From contig JBHGNT010000021.1 of the NCBI GenBank assembly GCA_043228905.1, forward strand, positions 11,470,001 through 11,534,000: a stretch of DNA of 64,000 bases, written 5' to 3'. The notes beneath the pieces were generated by a model. It was not told where the DNA came from, made no database searches, and saw only the letters and a program-made list of their open reading frames with translations. Shown here piece after piece: positions 1-11,483 of the stretch; positions within the stretch are counted from its first letter, which is position 1; each line of letters begins with the position of its first letter. The stretch comes from Azolla caroliniana (lineage: Eukaryota; Polypodiophyta). A program made the position numbers and the translations under genes.

Positions 1-292
1 TCTCTCAATTCAGCAAGCTCTTTTGCTTGCACGGCCACTATCTCCGGGACTGGTTCCATCTCCGGGGTCTTATTGCTATGTACAGATGACGGTGTTTCTT
101 TATTCTGTACATCTACCAGAGTCACCGGTGCTTGGATCGGTGGTCTGGTTAAGGCCATTTTGGCCAATTCTTCTATGGCCAGGTCCAAGTCTTGTTCTAA
201 GCTCCGGATCCTTGACCGGGCCGTCTCTAGTTCTCCGGTTGTGACGAGCAACCGGTCCATCTGCGCTTTCTCTTCCGCCTCTATGTAGTGCA

Positions 293-679
293 CTACTCCG
301 GCAATTTGTTCTCCAATCCACCGGAGCCATTGGTTTCCGGTGCCCTGTTGTTGCGTCTGCCCGGAGGGTTGGCTGTTGGTGTCATTGGCCAGTGGTCGGT
401 ATTGTCCGGTTGTGTCGAGCTGCAACTCTGTCTCTGGTTGGTGACCACTTTGCCGTTCTGGTTCTGGTTGCGGCTCCGTTGGTCGCTCCGCCTTTGATTA
501 CTCTTGACCTGTCGGTGGGGTAGGCAACTGTACTTCTGGCACTTGCATTTCGGGTCTTGTCGTATCCTGACCCGCCGGTATGGTTTGTCGTGTAGGGAGC
601 TCTGTGACCGGTTCTGTCTGAACTGGTTCCGGTTCCACCCTTGGTGCGGGATGCTTCGTGAGGGGTAGAGGCGTTCCAT
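293..679 (-). pseudogene. Polar Q/N/R-rich ORF at the 3' side of the gypsy element
   Basis: An open stretch of 128 codons, rich in Gln, Asn, Arg and Pro, in the same sense as pol and downstream of it. No catalytic motif or known domain is recognised. It may be the C-terminal continuation of the accessory frame at 851-1732 after frameshifts. It could also be fortuitous, since the plus strand is also open here. The first 290 bases of the window look like a continuation of the same low-complexity region and show no further domain. Confidence 0.3.
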
Positions 680-850
680 CCTTCTTTGGGTCCGAACGTT
701 GCCCGGCCTGTTCAGAGGTGCTTGCCTTCTAGCACCGCTGGAGGTGCTCTAATGGTTCCTTCTCCACTTCCTCCTCCTGAGTCCCAATGTTGATTTTTGC
801 TACCAAGGGGTCCGGCTCTTGTTGAACCGTTCGGTGAAGTCTGATCTTGA

Positions 851-1732
851 TTAGCCGTGCCGATGGCTCCTGCTGCGTTTCCACCTGCCTCTTTCTATTG
901 GCGCGCTCCTTTGCCGCGTGGTCCTATCGGCCGCCTTCCCTTTGGTTGCCTTAGAGGCCAACAATAGTTGTTGTTTCGAGGCCGTTTTCGGGGTGACTGC
1001 GGTTGTTCTTCCCCGCTTCGTGGTTTTGACGAGCTTGATAGGTGGCGCCAATAGGGTGAGCCATTGCGCCACTGCCGTCCATATCTTCCGGCCCTCCTTG
1101 CCTCTGACAAAGTCGATGGCAGCACAGAGCCCATCCGCAATAAGTACCAGCCAGTCCACCTTCACGGCTTCATATGTTGCTTTGATTAAGTCGGCCCGGT
1201 TCTAAGGCATGCACGGGGGTCGAGGGTATACATGTCCAAATTCATGGAGCACATGGGCAATCTCTCGAAAGAGTGGATCTTCGCCGCCCTATGTCCGGTA
1301 GGCCTTGCTGGCTAGAGAGTATTCCCCAAAATATTTTCGGAGCTGCTCCGGGGTAGGGTTGTCGATAGTGAAGATGCCCCCTTCCGGAAGGCCAATCAAA
1401 GCATGCATGGCCTCCTCCGTGATCAGTTCCGTGTCGATCTCCTTTACTATCTTCTCCGCCTCCTGGTGCGGTGGAGCCTCCATGATTGTGAGGAAACCTT
1501 CTAACCTGTGTTGCCTTAGCCACTTCTTGGCTGCTTCAGAGAGTGCTTGGAAGTCCATGGCTTCTTCGAGGTCGGTGAACGCTGGTGACGGGTGTGTTTG
1601 AGGAGGCTTTGTGTGCGTGGGTTCGCGTCTACTGATCTTCAATCGCCTGTGCTCCTTTGTTCGCGAAATGTGAAGGTTTCCACGCGGTGGGAGTTTTCTT
1701 GCTACATGTTGCCGCCTTTTTTTCTGACTCAC
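851..1732 (-). pseudogene. Accessory ORF of the gypsy element, downstream of pol
   Basis: Two open pieces, 1289-1732 (147 codons) and 851-1165 (104 codons), appear to be one protein split by a frameshift. The first starts basic and then has an acidic-helical section (MDFQALSEAAKKWLRQ, then EAEKIVKEIDTELITEEAMHALIG). The second has a hydrophobic 'VDWLVLIADGLCAAIDFVRG' segment, then 'AVAQWLTLLAPPIKLVK' and a basic tail. It is sense to pol and follows integrase by several hundred bases. I recognise no family. Additional ORFs 3' of pol are known in several plant Ty3 lineages, where they can be structural or envelope-like; nothing here proves that role. Confidence 0.5.
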
Positions 1733-2099
1733 GCGTGTGCACGTCGTGTACTAAAATAGAATGACGTGCCATGTGGCGGCGGTTTAATATCCTTTTAATA
1801 GCCCACTACGTACCTTTTCAAAGTGCCTGTTCACTCCTTGTTCTTGCATGTGTCCGTTCACCCCTCGTCGATTTTATTTTTTTTATTTTTTTTATTTTTT
1901 TTATTTTTGATAAAAATGGTTTGATTAATTTGCATCCGGTCCTTCTAGACCCCTATCCGGATTGTGGGACTTTCCGGCTACTGGACTGCTTGTCGTGGCG
2001 TCGTTTGCCGGCTCGTGCTCCCTCTTACCGGCTTCGTGCTTGCCGATTGCTGAACGTGTTGCCGTTTCTTGCAACTTACCGGTGTCTGGTTCTATGTCG

Positions 2100-3400
2100 G
2101 CCTTTACTTGTTCAAATGGGTTTCTTGGCATGGGTCCATTGTATGGTTTGAGTCGGAACCCATTGACCCATTTACCCAGAATCTCGTCGGCGAGTGTCCC
2201 TAACTAGTAGAAACCGTTGAACTCACGCGTAATCCAGTATGGTCCGGTCCACCGAAACCGTAGCTTCCCCGGCATCTTACACATCCAGGTCTGGAATACT
2301 AGTACCGGCTTACTAATTTCGAACATCTTTTCGTTCCCTTTTCGGTGACGATCCACGAATGCTTTCCTTCGCCGCTACTCTAGCTCTAGGTGCATGATGC
2401 TGGCTAGCCGGTGTTCTTCCAATTCGCATAATGCGGTTAACCGGATAGCTTCCGAGACCTTCTCATTTAGGCATTCCCGAATCTGTATTCGTAAACTCGG
2501 TACCTGGAACTCTACTGGCATCACTGCTTCCAATCCGAATGCTAGGCGAAACGGTGTTGTGCGGATACTTGTCTTATATGCCGTTCGGTAGGCCCAGAGT
2601 GCACTGTGCAGCTTTGTATCCCAATCCATCCAGTTCTCATTGACGATTTTTTGCAGGATGTTCTGTAGTGTTTTATTTGTTGACTCAACTAATCCGTTGG
2701 CTTGCGGATAATAGGGAGTGCTCCGTTTGTGCACCACCGCATAAAACGTCGTCAAACTTTCCACTACTTGCCCTAAGAAGTGCCCACCTTGGTCACTTAT
2801 GAGCTCTATCGGACATCCATACCAACACCAAATGCATTCATATAAAAATTTTGCCGTGGATGTCACAGTGTTGTCGCGTAGTGCTTTGGCTTCCACCCAT
2901 TTTGTGTAGTAATTCGTAGCGACAATCACGTACCGGTTGTCGGTTCTCATTGCCGGTGGTTTGAATGGACCGACAAAATCCAGCCCCCATTTCCGAAATT
3001 GTTCTAATGGTAGCACGAGTTGGTGAGGCATCCTGGCTTGTTCGGTTGGTTGGTCCATTCGCTGACATAGGTCGCATTCTTTAGCGTACCGGACTACATC
3101 CTTCAATGTTGTTGGCCACCATAGTCCACTCTACCATATTTTCCTTGCCGTAGCGTCTCTGGCATAATGTCCTCCAGCCACGCCGCAGTGTGCTTCGCGC
3201 AATATTATTTCCTTTTCGTCGTTGCGCACTGCACGCCGTCATATGCCATTTGCGCCTTTGTGGTACAGTGTGTCCTGTAATAGACAGAAGTGCCGACTTT
3301 GAACCGCTAAGCGTTTCCTTTCGTCTCTGTTCATCTCCTCCGGAGGTAAGCCGGTGCTCAGAAATTGGTGCATGTTGGTGAGCCACTTGTCTTCCTCTAC
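2100..3400 (-). pseudogene. Ty3/gypsy integrase
   Basis: The core is an open frame at 2375-3106. It holds the integrase DDE residues: D in 'WGLDFVGPF', D in 'ISDQGGHF' and E in 'GLVESTNKT'. The zinc-finger half includes 'CDLCQR' at its start and continues upstream in other frames to about 3400. The C-terminal GPY-like end ('VNGFRLKPY') falls near 2150 in a different frame, so the gene is frameshifted. The product would insert element cDNA into chromosomes. No chromodomain is seen, in keeping with a Tat-like assignment. Confidence 0.85.
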
Positions 3401-4012
3401 GACCATACCATCCGTTGCCGTTTCTGCTGGAACTCTAAATAGCTCTACATCCGGAAAGTCGTCTAGGACGCCGTCACCGGTTTCGCCGAAATCTAACCGG
3501 CTCAAATAATCTGCTACCACATGTTGTATGTCGGGTCGGTGGAATATCTCGAACTCAAATTCTTGTAATAGTAATGTCCACCGGGCCAGCTTACCGGTGA
3601 GTGATGCCTTGGATACCAAGTAGAGGAGCGCCGAATGATCTATGTGAAAGGAAAATTTCCTTCCCAACAGATAGTGTCTAAACTTGGTGATACTGTAGAT
3701 CATACCCAAGGCCTCTCTTTCCGTTGTGGAATAATTACATTCCGCTTTGGACAGCTTCCGGTTGGCATAATACACTGGCTGGTACCATTTCGGTTCTGTC
3801 AATTGCATCAACGTGCTCCCGATTGTGATGTTGGACGCGTCAACGAACACATGGAACTCTTTAGACCAATCCGGAGGTTGCACCACCGGCGCTTGTGACA
3901 ATAGTACTTTTAGTGCCCTGTAAGCCTGGTCTTCTGTGTCCGTCCATCGGAACGGTGTCCGATGTACTGCGGCATGCAATGGTGTAGCCAGGTCTGCTAG
4001 ATACCGAAGCAT
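3239..4012 (-). pseudogene. Ty3/gypsy RNase H domain
   Basis: A 257-codon open frame. It includes 'FHVFVDASNITIGSTLMQ' (first catalytic Asp), 'STTEREALGMIYSITKFRHYLLG' (catalytic Glu), 'FHIDHSALLYL' (Asp) and a final 'HVVADYLSRLD'. This is the RNase H and connection region that follows RT in Ty3/gypsy polyproteins. It abuts the RT frame at 4013 across a stop or frame change. The role would be degrading RNA in the RNA-DNA hybrid during reverse transcription. Confidence 0.85.
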
Positions 4013-5320
4013 TCAACTATGCCACCGAACTTGTCCTAAGAACCGGCTTAGTGTCTTTGTTGTGGCTGGTGTCGGTGCCTCCAGGATTGCTTTTACTTTG
4101 TCTAGATCCCCTGCGATATCGTCCTTGCTCACTATGTGGCCCAACAAAGCTCCGTTGGTTACTCCAAACACGCATTTTGCCGGGTTCAGGCTTAGTCGGT
4201 AAACCCTACATTTCTCCAGCCATAGTCGGAGGTGCTGAAGGTGATCCCCTTCCTGGCCATAAACAGTGAAGTCATCCAAGAACACCTGCATGAACGTTGG
4301 AATGAATTCTCCGAAAATTCCCATGATGATCCGCTCGAAGGTTGCCGACGCCGTTTTTAGTCCGAACATCATCACTACGGCAACAAAGACTCCCCATTCG
4401 GTGACAAAAGCGGTTTTCTCTTGGTCGGCGGGGTGCATCCAGATCTAATTATAGCCATTGAAACTGTCCAGAAAATTGTACACCTCATGATCAGCGACCG
4501 CATCCAGGACTCCATCCATGAATGGAAGTGGGAAGGCGTTTGTTACCATAGCCGCATTCAATTTCCGATAGTCAACGCACACTCTTATCTTACCATTCTT
4601 TTTGGGTACTACGACTATTGGACTAAGCCATGTGGCTTTCTTTACCGATTGGATGAAGCCCACTCTTAGTAACTTGTCGATTTCTTCTTTGACTTTTGTT
4701 GCGTAATTCGGGTTCATCCGGTAACGCCGTTGCGCTACCGGTTTGGCGTCTTTACTCAGATGTATATGGTGTTGATACAACTGAGCATCGAGTCCCCACA
4801 TGTCCTCGTAGGACCAAGCGAACACATCGCGAAATTCTCTTAGGAGTGTGATCATTTCCGTTTTGTTCTCCGGGGTCATTTCCTTGGCGATGTGCACCGG
4901 TCTGGTGTCCTCTGTGGTACCTAGGTTTACCTCTTCTAGTTGGGATGCTTTCATGCGTTGCGACACTGCCATTTCTCTTTCCAGTGCCTCCTGTGCTTGC
5001 CGTAATTCCCGGATTGCTTCTTTATCCGGTTCCTCGTCAGTCCCGTCCGGTTGCAGTATGTATGGTGATACTACTCTGGCTACATCAATCTCGAACAGAG
5101 GTACAATCTTCGGATTTTCCTGTAAGTATTGATCGACATCTTCGTCCGCCAATCCTTCCAGCATGTTGACACATTCCGCATATAGCGACGTCGATTCCTT
5201 TCCGGTACCAGACCATGTTTGAGTCGGTACTCGTACTTTCGCTTTTCCACGCTGGAACGTAATTATATTCTTCCTCCAGTTTTGCTTGATGTGTGTTGTT
5301 TTTAACCAAGGGCGTCCCAA
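4013..5320 (-). pseudogene. Ty3/gypsy reverse transcriptase
   Basis: Two open frames (4445-5320 and 4013-4438) form one RT separated by a stop at about 4440. The upstream frame carries the pre-RT linker, then 'SPIVVVPKKNGKIRVCVDYR' and 'LNAAMVTNAFPLPFMD'. The downstream frame carries 'FGLKTASATFERIIMGIF' and the catalytic 'FLDDF' box. The order and spacing are typical of Ty3 RT. The element cannot make RT without passing this stop. Confidence 0.88.
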
Positions 5321-5495
5321 TAATAGTGGGTAAGGTCCCTAAGCCTGTAGCTGGAGAACTACTGCGGAAATACGAAATGTGTGACCCCCAATGGTCACTT
5401 CCAGATCACATATTAACCCGGTCGGCCGTACTGAGCTTGTGTTCGCCATCCGAAGTCAAAATGGGCACGGTTCCCAGTCATGGATTCCTAGAGTG

Positions 5496-5714
5496 TTACA
5501 TGTTCGGAGGCTGAGTCACGTTCACGCCGGATCCTCCATCGATAATCGTGCCCGGTAGCTCATTTCCTTTCACGATGGCTGTGATTGTCGAACTGCTCGT
5601 GTCCACCACTGCCGGTCCTTCCTCCGGATTTGAGAAGAATGCCGGAGCCGGTGGTGTGTCGGTTGTCGTCCTTCCTGTCTTCAGTCCTTCCGTGAAGCAT
5701 GGTACTAGTTGCAA
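5496..5714 (-). pseudogene. Ty3/gypsy aspartic protease fragment
   Basis: A short open frame contains 'GTIIDGGSGVNV', which sits where the retroviral-type protease motif (hydrophobic, D-S/T-G) is expected between gag and RT. The residue after Asp is Gly rather than Ser or Thr, a change that could weaken activity. A stop and frame changes follow at about 5500. The continuation toward RT (5085-5309) is in another frame. Confidence 0.6.
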
Positions 5715-5971
5715 TAGCCGGCCTAATGGCAGTGTTATTTGGCATTCTTGTAACGCCTACCATGTTGGGTTTTCGGGCTGCCCCGAGCCGGTGAACTCTT
5801 CGGCATTTTCCTTTTGTTTTTCGAGTTCTGCCGCATTTCGCTCATTTGCCTTCTTCACCCATTCGGTTGCCTGCTTCCGGATGGCTTCTTGTTGAAATGA
5901 CGTTTCTTGTTGAAATTCTTTTTGTTTCGGTAACCTTGACGGTGTTGGTCGTCATACTTGCCATAGTCGTC

Positions 5972-7506
5972 TCATCGTTGGTTGTAACCAGGGGAGTGAT
6001 CCCGGTTGTTTCTCTCGTACCGTCCATTATAGTCCCAGTATCTATCATGTCTGTCATACCAGTCATAAGCATCTCTTCGATCGTTGTACCGGACATCTTG
6101 TGCCGGCCAGTAGCGCTCCTCTTGCCGCCAGCGTTCTTCTTCTTCCTCCCAGTTGCTTCGTGGTTCAATTTGCCGGACCAGTGGTGCTTGCCGATTTAAC
6201 AAGTTATACTCACATCGTTCCATTGTGTGACTTCTGGAGTGGCAGAGCAAGCATTGGGAACGCATGGTGCATTCCAACGTCGAATGTCCGGCATTCAGGC
6301 ATGTCGTACATTGAACTGCTTGCCGGAAACGGAGGTCCTCATCTGTCGGTAGTGCACGTTGAAGTGCGCCCATGGTTAGCCATGAACTTGAGTTTTCCAT
6401 TTCCCGAACTCGGTCGATCACTTGATCTATGCTGTTGGTGCGGAAATCAATGACGGTGCACACCGTTCGTAAGGGTTCCCGGAGTGCTGCTAAGAATATG
6501 GCCTTTGTTTCTTCCTCCGGTGGTGTCCGGCTCAGCTGATTGTGGATCCGCTGGAACCGGATGACAAACTGTTGAATGTTCTCCGTTGGTTCCTGTCGGA
6601 TACTGTAAAATAAGCCTACCATTTCCCGTTGGTCCATCTCCTTGTGAAAGAAATGCAAAAATTTTGTCTTTAATGTTTCAAATGTGGGGATGGTGTTGGG
6701 ATCTTGTGTTCGGTGCCATCTGGCGGCCGGTCCCTCCAAGGTCATGCCGAACTCTGCCCTTTTTTAGCATTCCTCTTCGGCTGCATTTAAGCGTTGGGAC
6801 ACATGGTTTGCCACCCAGGTCTATTGAAACGCATGGACGTGGGCTTCCCCGTCCGGATCATCCCAGTATCTAGGATATTGGAACGGCATATCGTCGTCTG
6901 GTGTCGGTACACGGGCTGATGGTGTAAGTGGTCGTTCCTCCTCCTCTTTCAGTGTCGGAGGTCTTTCCCGATCCTCTATCGCCGTCGAAGGTCTTTCCTG
7001 CTCCTCTTTCGTTGTCGGAGGCTTCTCCTCCTCGACTTCCGGTGTCGGAGGTCTCTCTTCCTCGACTTCTGGTTCCGGAGTGTGGTCGACTTTCGGTGCC
7101 AGAGGTTCCAGCCTTGTCACTTCTGGTTCTGGTGTCGGCAAGGTATCCGACTCCTCGTTCTCTGGTCCGTTTGGGGTGTCGTTATTGCTACGGTAGTTCG
7201 TCTGCGCGTTGTATTCCCCGTCTGAACCCGATTCAAATGCCGAAAATGCTTCGATTCACCTTCGCCCGTTGCCAATGCCTGGAGAAGGGATTCCACTTCC
7301 CAGAGGCTGCTTAGGCTGCTTCCTTCATCCGGGTAGTCATTTTGTGCTAACCGAAGTGACTCCTTGGCCACTCTCCGGATCACCTTGGAAAATAAGCGAT
7401 CCGCTCTGATTTCTTCTGCCGCTTGCTGGAAAGCCTCTCGCTTCCTCATCCGTTCAGCAAGTCTCCTTGCTCGCTCCGTAACCGGGTCGTTCGTTGGTCG
7501 CGTCAT
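5972..7506 (-). pseudogene. Ty3/gypsy gag (capsid and nucleocapsid)
   Basis: Three frames make up gag. 7117-7506 is the N-terminus (starts MTRPTNDPV, basic and helical). 6821-7141 is a Pro/Glu-rich linker with repeated 'PPTPEVEEE'-like units. 5972-6745 has the capsid-like core ('FETLKTKFLHFFHKEMDQREM', 'ENIQQFVIRFQRI'), then a double zinc-knuckle-like run 'CTTCLNAGHSTLEC' and 'CLLCHSRSHTMERC'. An Arg/Asp/Tyr-rich tail follows. The start at 7506 lies just inside the LTR and primer site, as expected for gag. Frame changes make it non-functional. Confidence 0.75.
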
Positions 7507-7545
7507 CCATTCCCGTCGTTGTTCGCTGCGATTGTGCAGGAATCG

Positions 7546-7559
7546 TGGTCGCCAAAAAC
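7546..7559 (-). promoter_or_regulatory. Putative primer-binding site next to the 5' LTR
   Basis: On the minus strand the sequence directly after the LTR end reads TTTTTGGCGACCACG. It occupies the position of a tRNA primer-binding site. The same string occurs beside another LTR-like end near 23580, which supports it being functional sequence. The priming tRNA was not identified. Confidence 0.5.
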
Positions 7560-8011
7560 TGTGTTAATCCTTAGGGCCGGACAATGGCCTAACACAGGGT
7601 GTCTACGGAAGACACTTCGCCAAAGGGGTGTTACGACGAGATAACTTAAGACACAACGATTAATCTGACTTAATTGGCTACTTAACAATAGGGCATTCAC
7701 TTAATACACGCATAATATGTAACAATTAATACAAAACGGTAATCAATACGTGAAGATAAAACAAGAAGCTTATATTAATTCTCCGTTAAATTTTTACATT
7801 GTAACCGGGCCTTTATATAGGTTACCGGTGCTGCGTACAAAACGGTGCCAACCGGCACTTGTTCGGAACCGGTCCGGATCCGGATCGGCATACCAATTCT
7901 GGTTTGTCCGTTCACTACTTAATTATAATCTATTCTACTTAATTAAAATAGATTCCAAATAGCAATCCCTTTCACATTCTTGTCTTTAACTCCTTTGTCG
8001 ACCGGCTAACA
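7560..8011 (-). repeat. 5' LTR of the Ty3/gypsy element
   Basis: About 452 bp. On the minus strand it starts TGTTAGCCGG and ends GGATTAACACA, the TG...CA ends expected of an LTR. It lies directly upstream of gag. A TATA box (CTATATAAAGG, minus strand, about 7811-7822) sits in the middle, as a U3 promoter would. The outer edge at 8011 cuts into an unrelated gag frame, suggesting insertion into that older element. I could not find the partner LTR to confirm the length. Confidence 0.65.
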
Positions 8012-9131
8012 TAATGCTTCTGGATGCGGCACCCTTCTCTCTGCCTACCCAGATCCCTGCCAACACCGAATAGTGGATGACCTCGGCATTCTGGGCCGCG
8101 GATTCCTCCATTATCCTCTTCATGCCGCCTCGTCTAGTGTTCACCTCGAGGAGCCTCCGTGTCTCGCACTCGTATACCCGTCCATTCCAGAGGTACACAA
8201 CATTGTTCCTGAGTGCTTCTGTGAAATTGGTGCACTCTTTGTGGATGTGGCCCACGACATCGCACCACAGGCATCGTAGGTCGTTCAGAGGTCTCCAATC
8301 ACGCGATTGACCCCCGCCATCTGGCCGGGCTTGCGCGATCTTAATATCACGCACCATCTTGGTTAGCTACTCTAGAGCCGCGTCACCAGATGGCCCCGTG
8401 ACCACATTGGCTAGGGCCGCCCTCGATTCAAGCCATCATCTCGTCTCCTCTGACCGTGCCGGAATCAGTTCTTCTAGCTTCTTCCCGGTCGCCAAGCCCG
8501 TCATTGACGGCCCCGCGTCATTCCAATTGCGTCATTTGTTGAAACAACTGCAAACTCTTTTAACCACAGCCCAGTCGGTTGTGAGTCCTTCATCCGTCTC
8601 CAAGAGGAGACCCAGCTTCTTGCGATCGGGCAAGTCGACCAACTTCACAAACAACAGGACCTTGCTCGTATCAAGCACAGTCCGGTCTAGTGTGGAGAGT
8701 CGCGCGAACCGCTTCTCGAACTCCTGAAGAAGCGCCGACGTATTCTGGCCTTTGTGAGGGCTCTTGAGTCACTCCATAAATTCCTTCTTTGTCAACCAGA
8801 GCAAGTCGTTGAAGCCGTACTTTTCGAGGAGCCGCCCCTCAAATTCTGCCCAGTTACGGCAATCTGCTTGCACCTCGAGCACATCGGCGTGGATGCTCGG
8901 CGTAGCGACTCGACGGAAGCCGGCCAACCGTCTGTCCTCCGCAATGTCCCTCATCACCATTTCGGCCCAGTAGGCCTCCAGGTAGCTTGTCATGTCTTTG
9001 CCATTAAACCGGCCGATCAGGCTAACTATAGTCTCAATGGCTTTGTCAAGGGCGGTCGTGCTCTCATGAGCGCTCACCAGGTGGTCGACAGCCACTGCCA
9101 TTGCCTCTACCAGTTCACTTCCCCTCAAAAT
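8012..9131 (-). pseudogene. gag of a second LTR retrotransposon
   Basis: The N-terminal part (8769-9128) reads like a capsid: 'GKDMTSYLEAYWAEMVMRDI', 'RRLAGFRRVATPSIHADVLEV', 'NWAEFEGRLLEKYGF'. The C-terminal part (8012-8357) has a zinc knuckle, 'CLWCDVVGHIHKEC' (C-x2-C-x4-H-x4-C). The middle is frameshifted. Translation runs a few residues into the neighbouring LTR at 8011, showing that the reading frame was cut by that element. No pol of this element is present in the window. Confidence 0.65.
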
Positions 9132-9173
9132 TCTAGCTCCTTTGCCGCCCTTTTCATGTCGGGTTCACCAAGA

Positions 9174-9542
9174 TGTCGCGGTTTTCCGCGGGTACGTGTT
9201 GAAACGGGTAGGACCAGGGGGGTCTCGAACCAAGGAGGCCGAGGGTGTACGAAGTCCGTCCGGATGACAGCAACGAGCACACGGCACAGGGCTCAAGCCA
9301 AACGTGAGAGACAAACAATTGCGGGATTGGGATGCGTTCTCAACACACGGAGCAATCGGACAAAACGAAGACAAATTGATTAAACAAGAGAACGAAAAGA
9401 ATACAATTGGACTCAGCCAGCAATGGAGCTTCAAACTACAGCCACATCAAACACACACAGAACGATGAACCTCTAGTTGGGAGCTCACGGGCTACCTACG
9501 CGAGTAGAGGCTTCACCTTCTTCCTGGATCAGCCGAGAACAC

Positions 9543-9596
<54 letters not shown>

Positions 9597-9790
9597 CGAC
9601 ACTCAAACCGACAGCACTTCTTCCTCCTCAAAACGTCGATCCCCCGCCAACCTCTCTCAAACCTCCCCTTTTATAGAACAAGGGGAAGGTCGTTACATCG
9701 CTCATAAAGCAACCGTTGGAACAGATATTTCCCTCGATTCTCTCCATCATATATTATTTTGCGCGTGTGTGGTCATAAAGTACTTGTCAT
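9174..9790 (-). repeat. LTR of the second element, with primer site on its left
   Basis: On the minus strand this stretch precedes the gag at 8012-9131. It has a TATA-like CTATAAAAGG (about 9666-9677) and appears to end in GCGACA at 9174. A candidate primer site, TCTTGGTGAACCCGAC, follows at 9158-9173. It contains a 47-bp (GA)n tract at 9548-9594. The outer end near 9790 is uncertain. A related copy in the opposite orientation lies just to the right. Confidence 0.5.
9548..9594. repeat. (GA)n microsatellite
   Basis: An uninterrupted GA tract of about 23 units inside the LTR-like sequence. Confidence 0.95.
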
Positions 9791-10029
9791 TCACACCCTC
9801 CTAGTACTCTTTAATACTTAAACTTACATTTCACTGATAATTTATATGTTTGTACATAAAGGCATGTCTCGCGTGCATCAATGCACACCCTCGTTTCTGC
9901 GCATTCGCTCCCTTTTCTCCTCGTTGCTGGAATTCCACACGATAGCATGTTCTCCCATTCTCGGTTTCAGTTGTTGGTTGTGTTGTGAGGCCTCCATTTT
10001 GCATTGGTAGTCCATGTGCTCCCGATCGG

Positions 10030-10424
10030 AGGCTTGCCAGCTTCTGTGTGTGAGTGTCGGGAGCTCGAAGCTATGTGTTGTCGGGCACGTCCGGTTGTAA
10101 TCCTCTATGTCCTCTGTTAATCTTTAATTTATTGAGTTCCCTTGTGTGTTGCGCATCCCCGTGCCCTTATCTTTGTTTTGTTTCCGTTTGAGGGTGTGTA
10201 TTCGAGTATGTGAGCCGTGAGCTCTTTGCCACTATATGGCTACAGGTCCGGAATAGTATTCGATTTTGAGCCTATGTGCCCACCGTCTGACGTCCTGGTG
10301 TCCATCCGGAGCAGATACGTGTCCGGAAACCGTTCTGGACAATCTTCTTCTCACACTGGCTCCTTGGTTCGAGACCTCGGTGGTCCCGCCCCATTTCTAC
10401 ACGTACCCACAGAATACCTTGACA
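10030..10424 (+). repeat. Diverged inverted copy of the neighbouring LTR
   Basis: The plus strand around 10360-10424 (GGCTCCTTGGTTCGAGACCT, then ACACGTACCC) matches the reverse complement of 9180-9240. Weaker similarity runs back to about 10040 (TTCTGTGTGTG, GAAGCT). It is therefore an LTR end pointing away from the minus-strand LTR. No element body follows it. The stretch 9790-10030 between the two shows no recognisable feature. Confidence 0.45.
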
Positions 10425-11483
10425 CCGTAGTATAGGTGAAGAACTTCCTTTTCTTTTTATTAGGGATGTTCCAATGATATTCCAGAGGGTCCCAATCGAG
10501 TTATTCTAGCGGGCGATTATCAAAAATCCATGTACCTTATAATCTTCCTCCCAGCTCTCTGGTTCAGGGGCAACGTGCCATTTCTTGTCCATGCACGTGA
10601 TGATTCGAATGGGATACTAGTTCCCTTCAACTTCATTTGACTGATATGTAAAATCCGAGGGTAGGAGCAACTTAATTTATATATGCAAACATCAACATTA
10701 TGTAAATCCATATATATATATATATATGTATATGTATGTATATATGCGTATGGCATATACAATTATATATTATATTATTATATCTATGCTAATGTGCGAA
10801 GATTGGGCACTGGGCCTTGTGGTTACTAAAAACAAAAGAGTAATGTATTTAATTGGGCTTGGGATGAAGAACCATCCCAAAGCCCCAAGAGACCTCTCAT
10901 CTTCATGGCGTGTTGTTGATTAGGAGTCTAGACTCCAACTTCCAATGCTTCTTGAGAATGTTATAATCTATTTATCAAACAGGTGACTCAATTGTCTCCA
11001 AGGCAATCTTGCACATCTCCTAATCTTGAGTTGTCAATTCTCTATAAGTATTTGCCTCCAATTCTGATTTTGTTTAAGATTAAGCGAGTTCAGGGAGCAT
11101 GTGGTTTGTTGGAGACAATTTAAGGGCAATGACCCTACTTTGTTTCAATGGGTGTGGAGTATCATTTCTTGTAATGTAGATTACCCACTTTTGGTTGGTA
11201 AATTGGATTACACTTTTGGTCCCCCAAACTATAAAGGTATCATTTTCTTTTTTTCCCATCGATTGGTCTATATTTCAAGTGGATGTAAAGAGCTATGCAA
11301 TTGTCCAATAGTTGCATGTAGGACAAGTGTAAATGGTGTGTCATGTATCTATTAGCTTGGTGGTGACTTGGAGTCAAGGGAGCCTCCAACATGGTGGTGA
11401 AGGTGTTTGGGGTTGAGAAAAAAGGCCAAGATGGGAGAGAGAAAACAACAATGGTACTTCTATAATGATAATTGATTAATGAA
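10425..11483. other. Non-coding stretch with a TA-rich microsatellite
   Basis: I see no gene. An imperfect (TA)n/(TATG)n run lies at about 10690-10750. The open frames here are short and lack motifs. Confidence 0.5.

Larger units (their letters stand above)
1..8011 (-). mobile_element. Ty3/gypsy retrotransposon (Tat-like), decayed, left end outside window
   Basis: Read right to left, the region gives LTR, gag with a zinc knuckle, protease, RT, RNase H, integrase and then extra reading frames downstream of pol. This is the Ty3/gypsy order, with integrase after RNase H. The 'DVFAWSYEDM' stretch before RT resembles the Tat/Athila group. Frameshifts and stops break every gene, so the copy is dead. 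Base use is distinctive: the element is rich in CCGG. I find no second copy of its LTR, so the 3' end either lies beyond base 1 or is lost. Confidence 0.88.

Noticed and set aside
5846-6873. Plus-strand open frames rich in Val, Ser and Pro
   Set aside because: Antisense shadows of gypsy gag, caused by its CCGG-rich codon use.
8359-9383. Plus-strand open frames of 122 and 209 codons
   Set aside because: They lie antisense to the gag of the second element and carry no motif.
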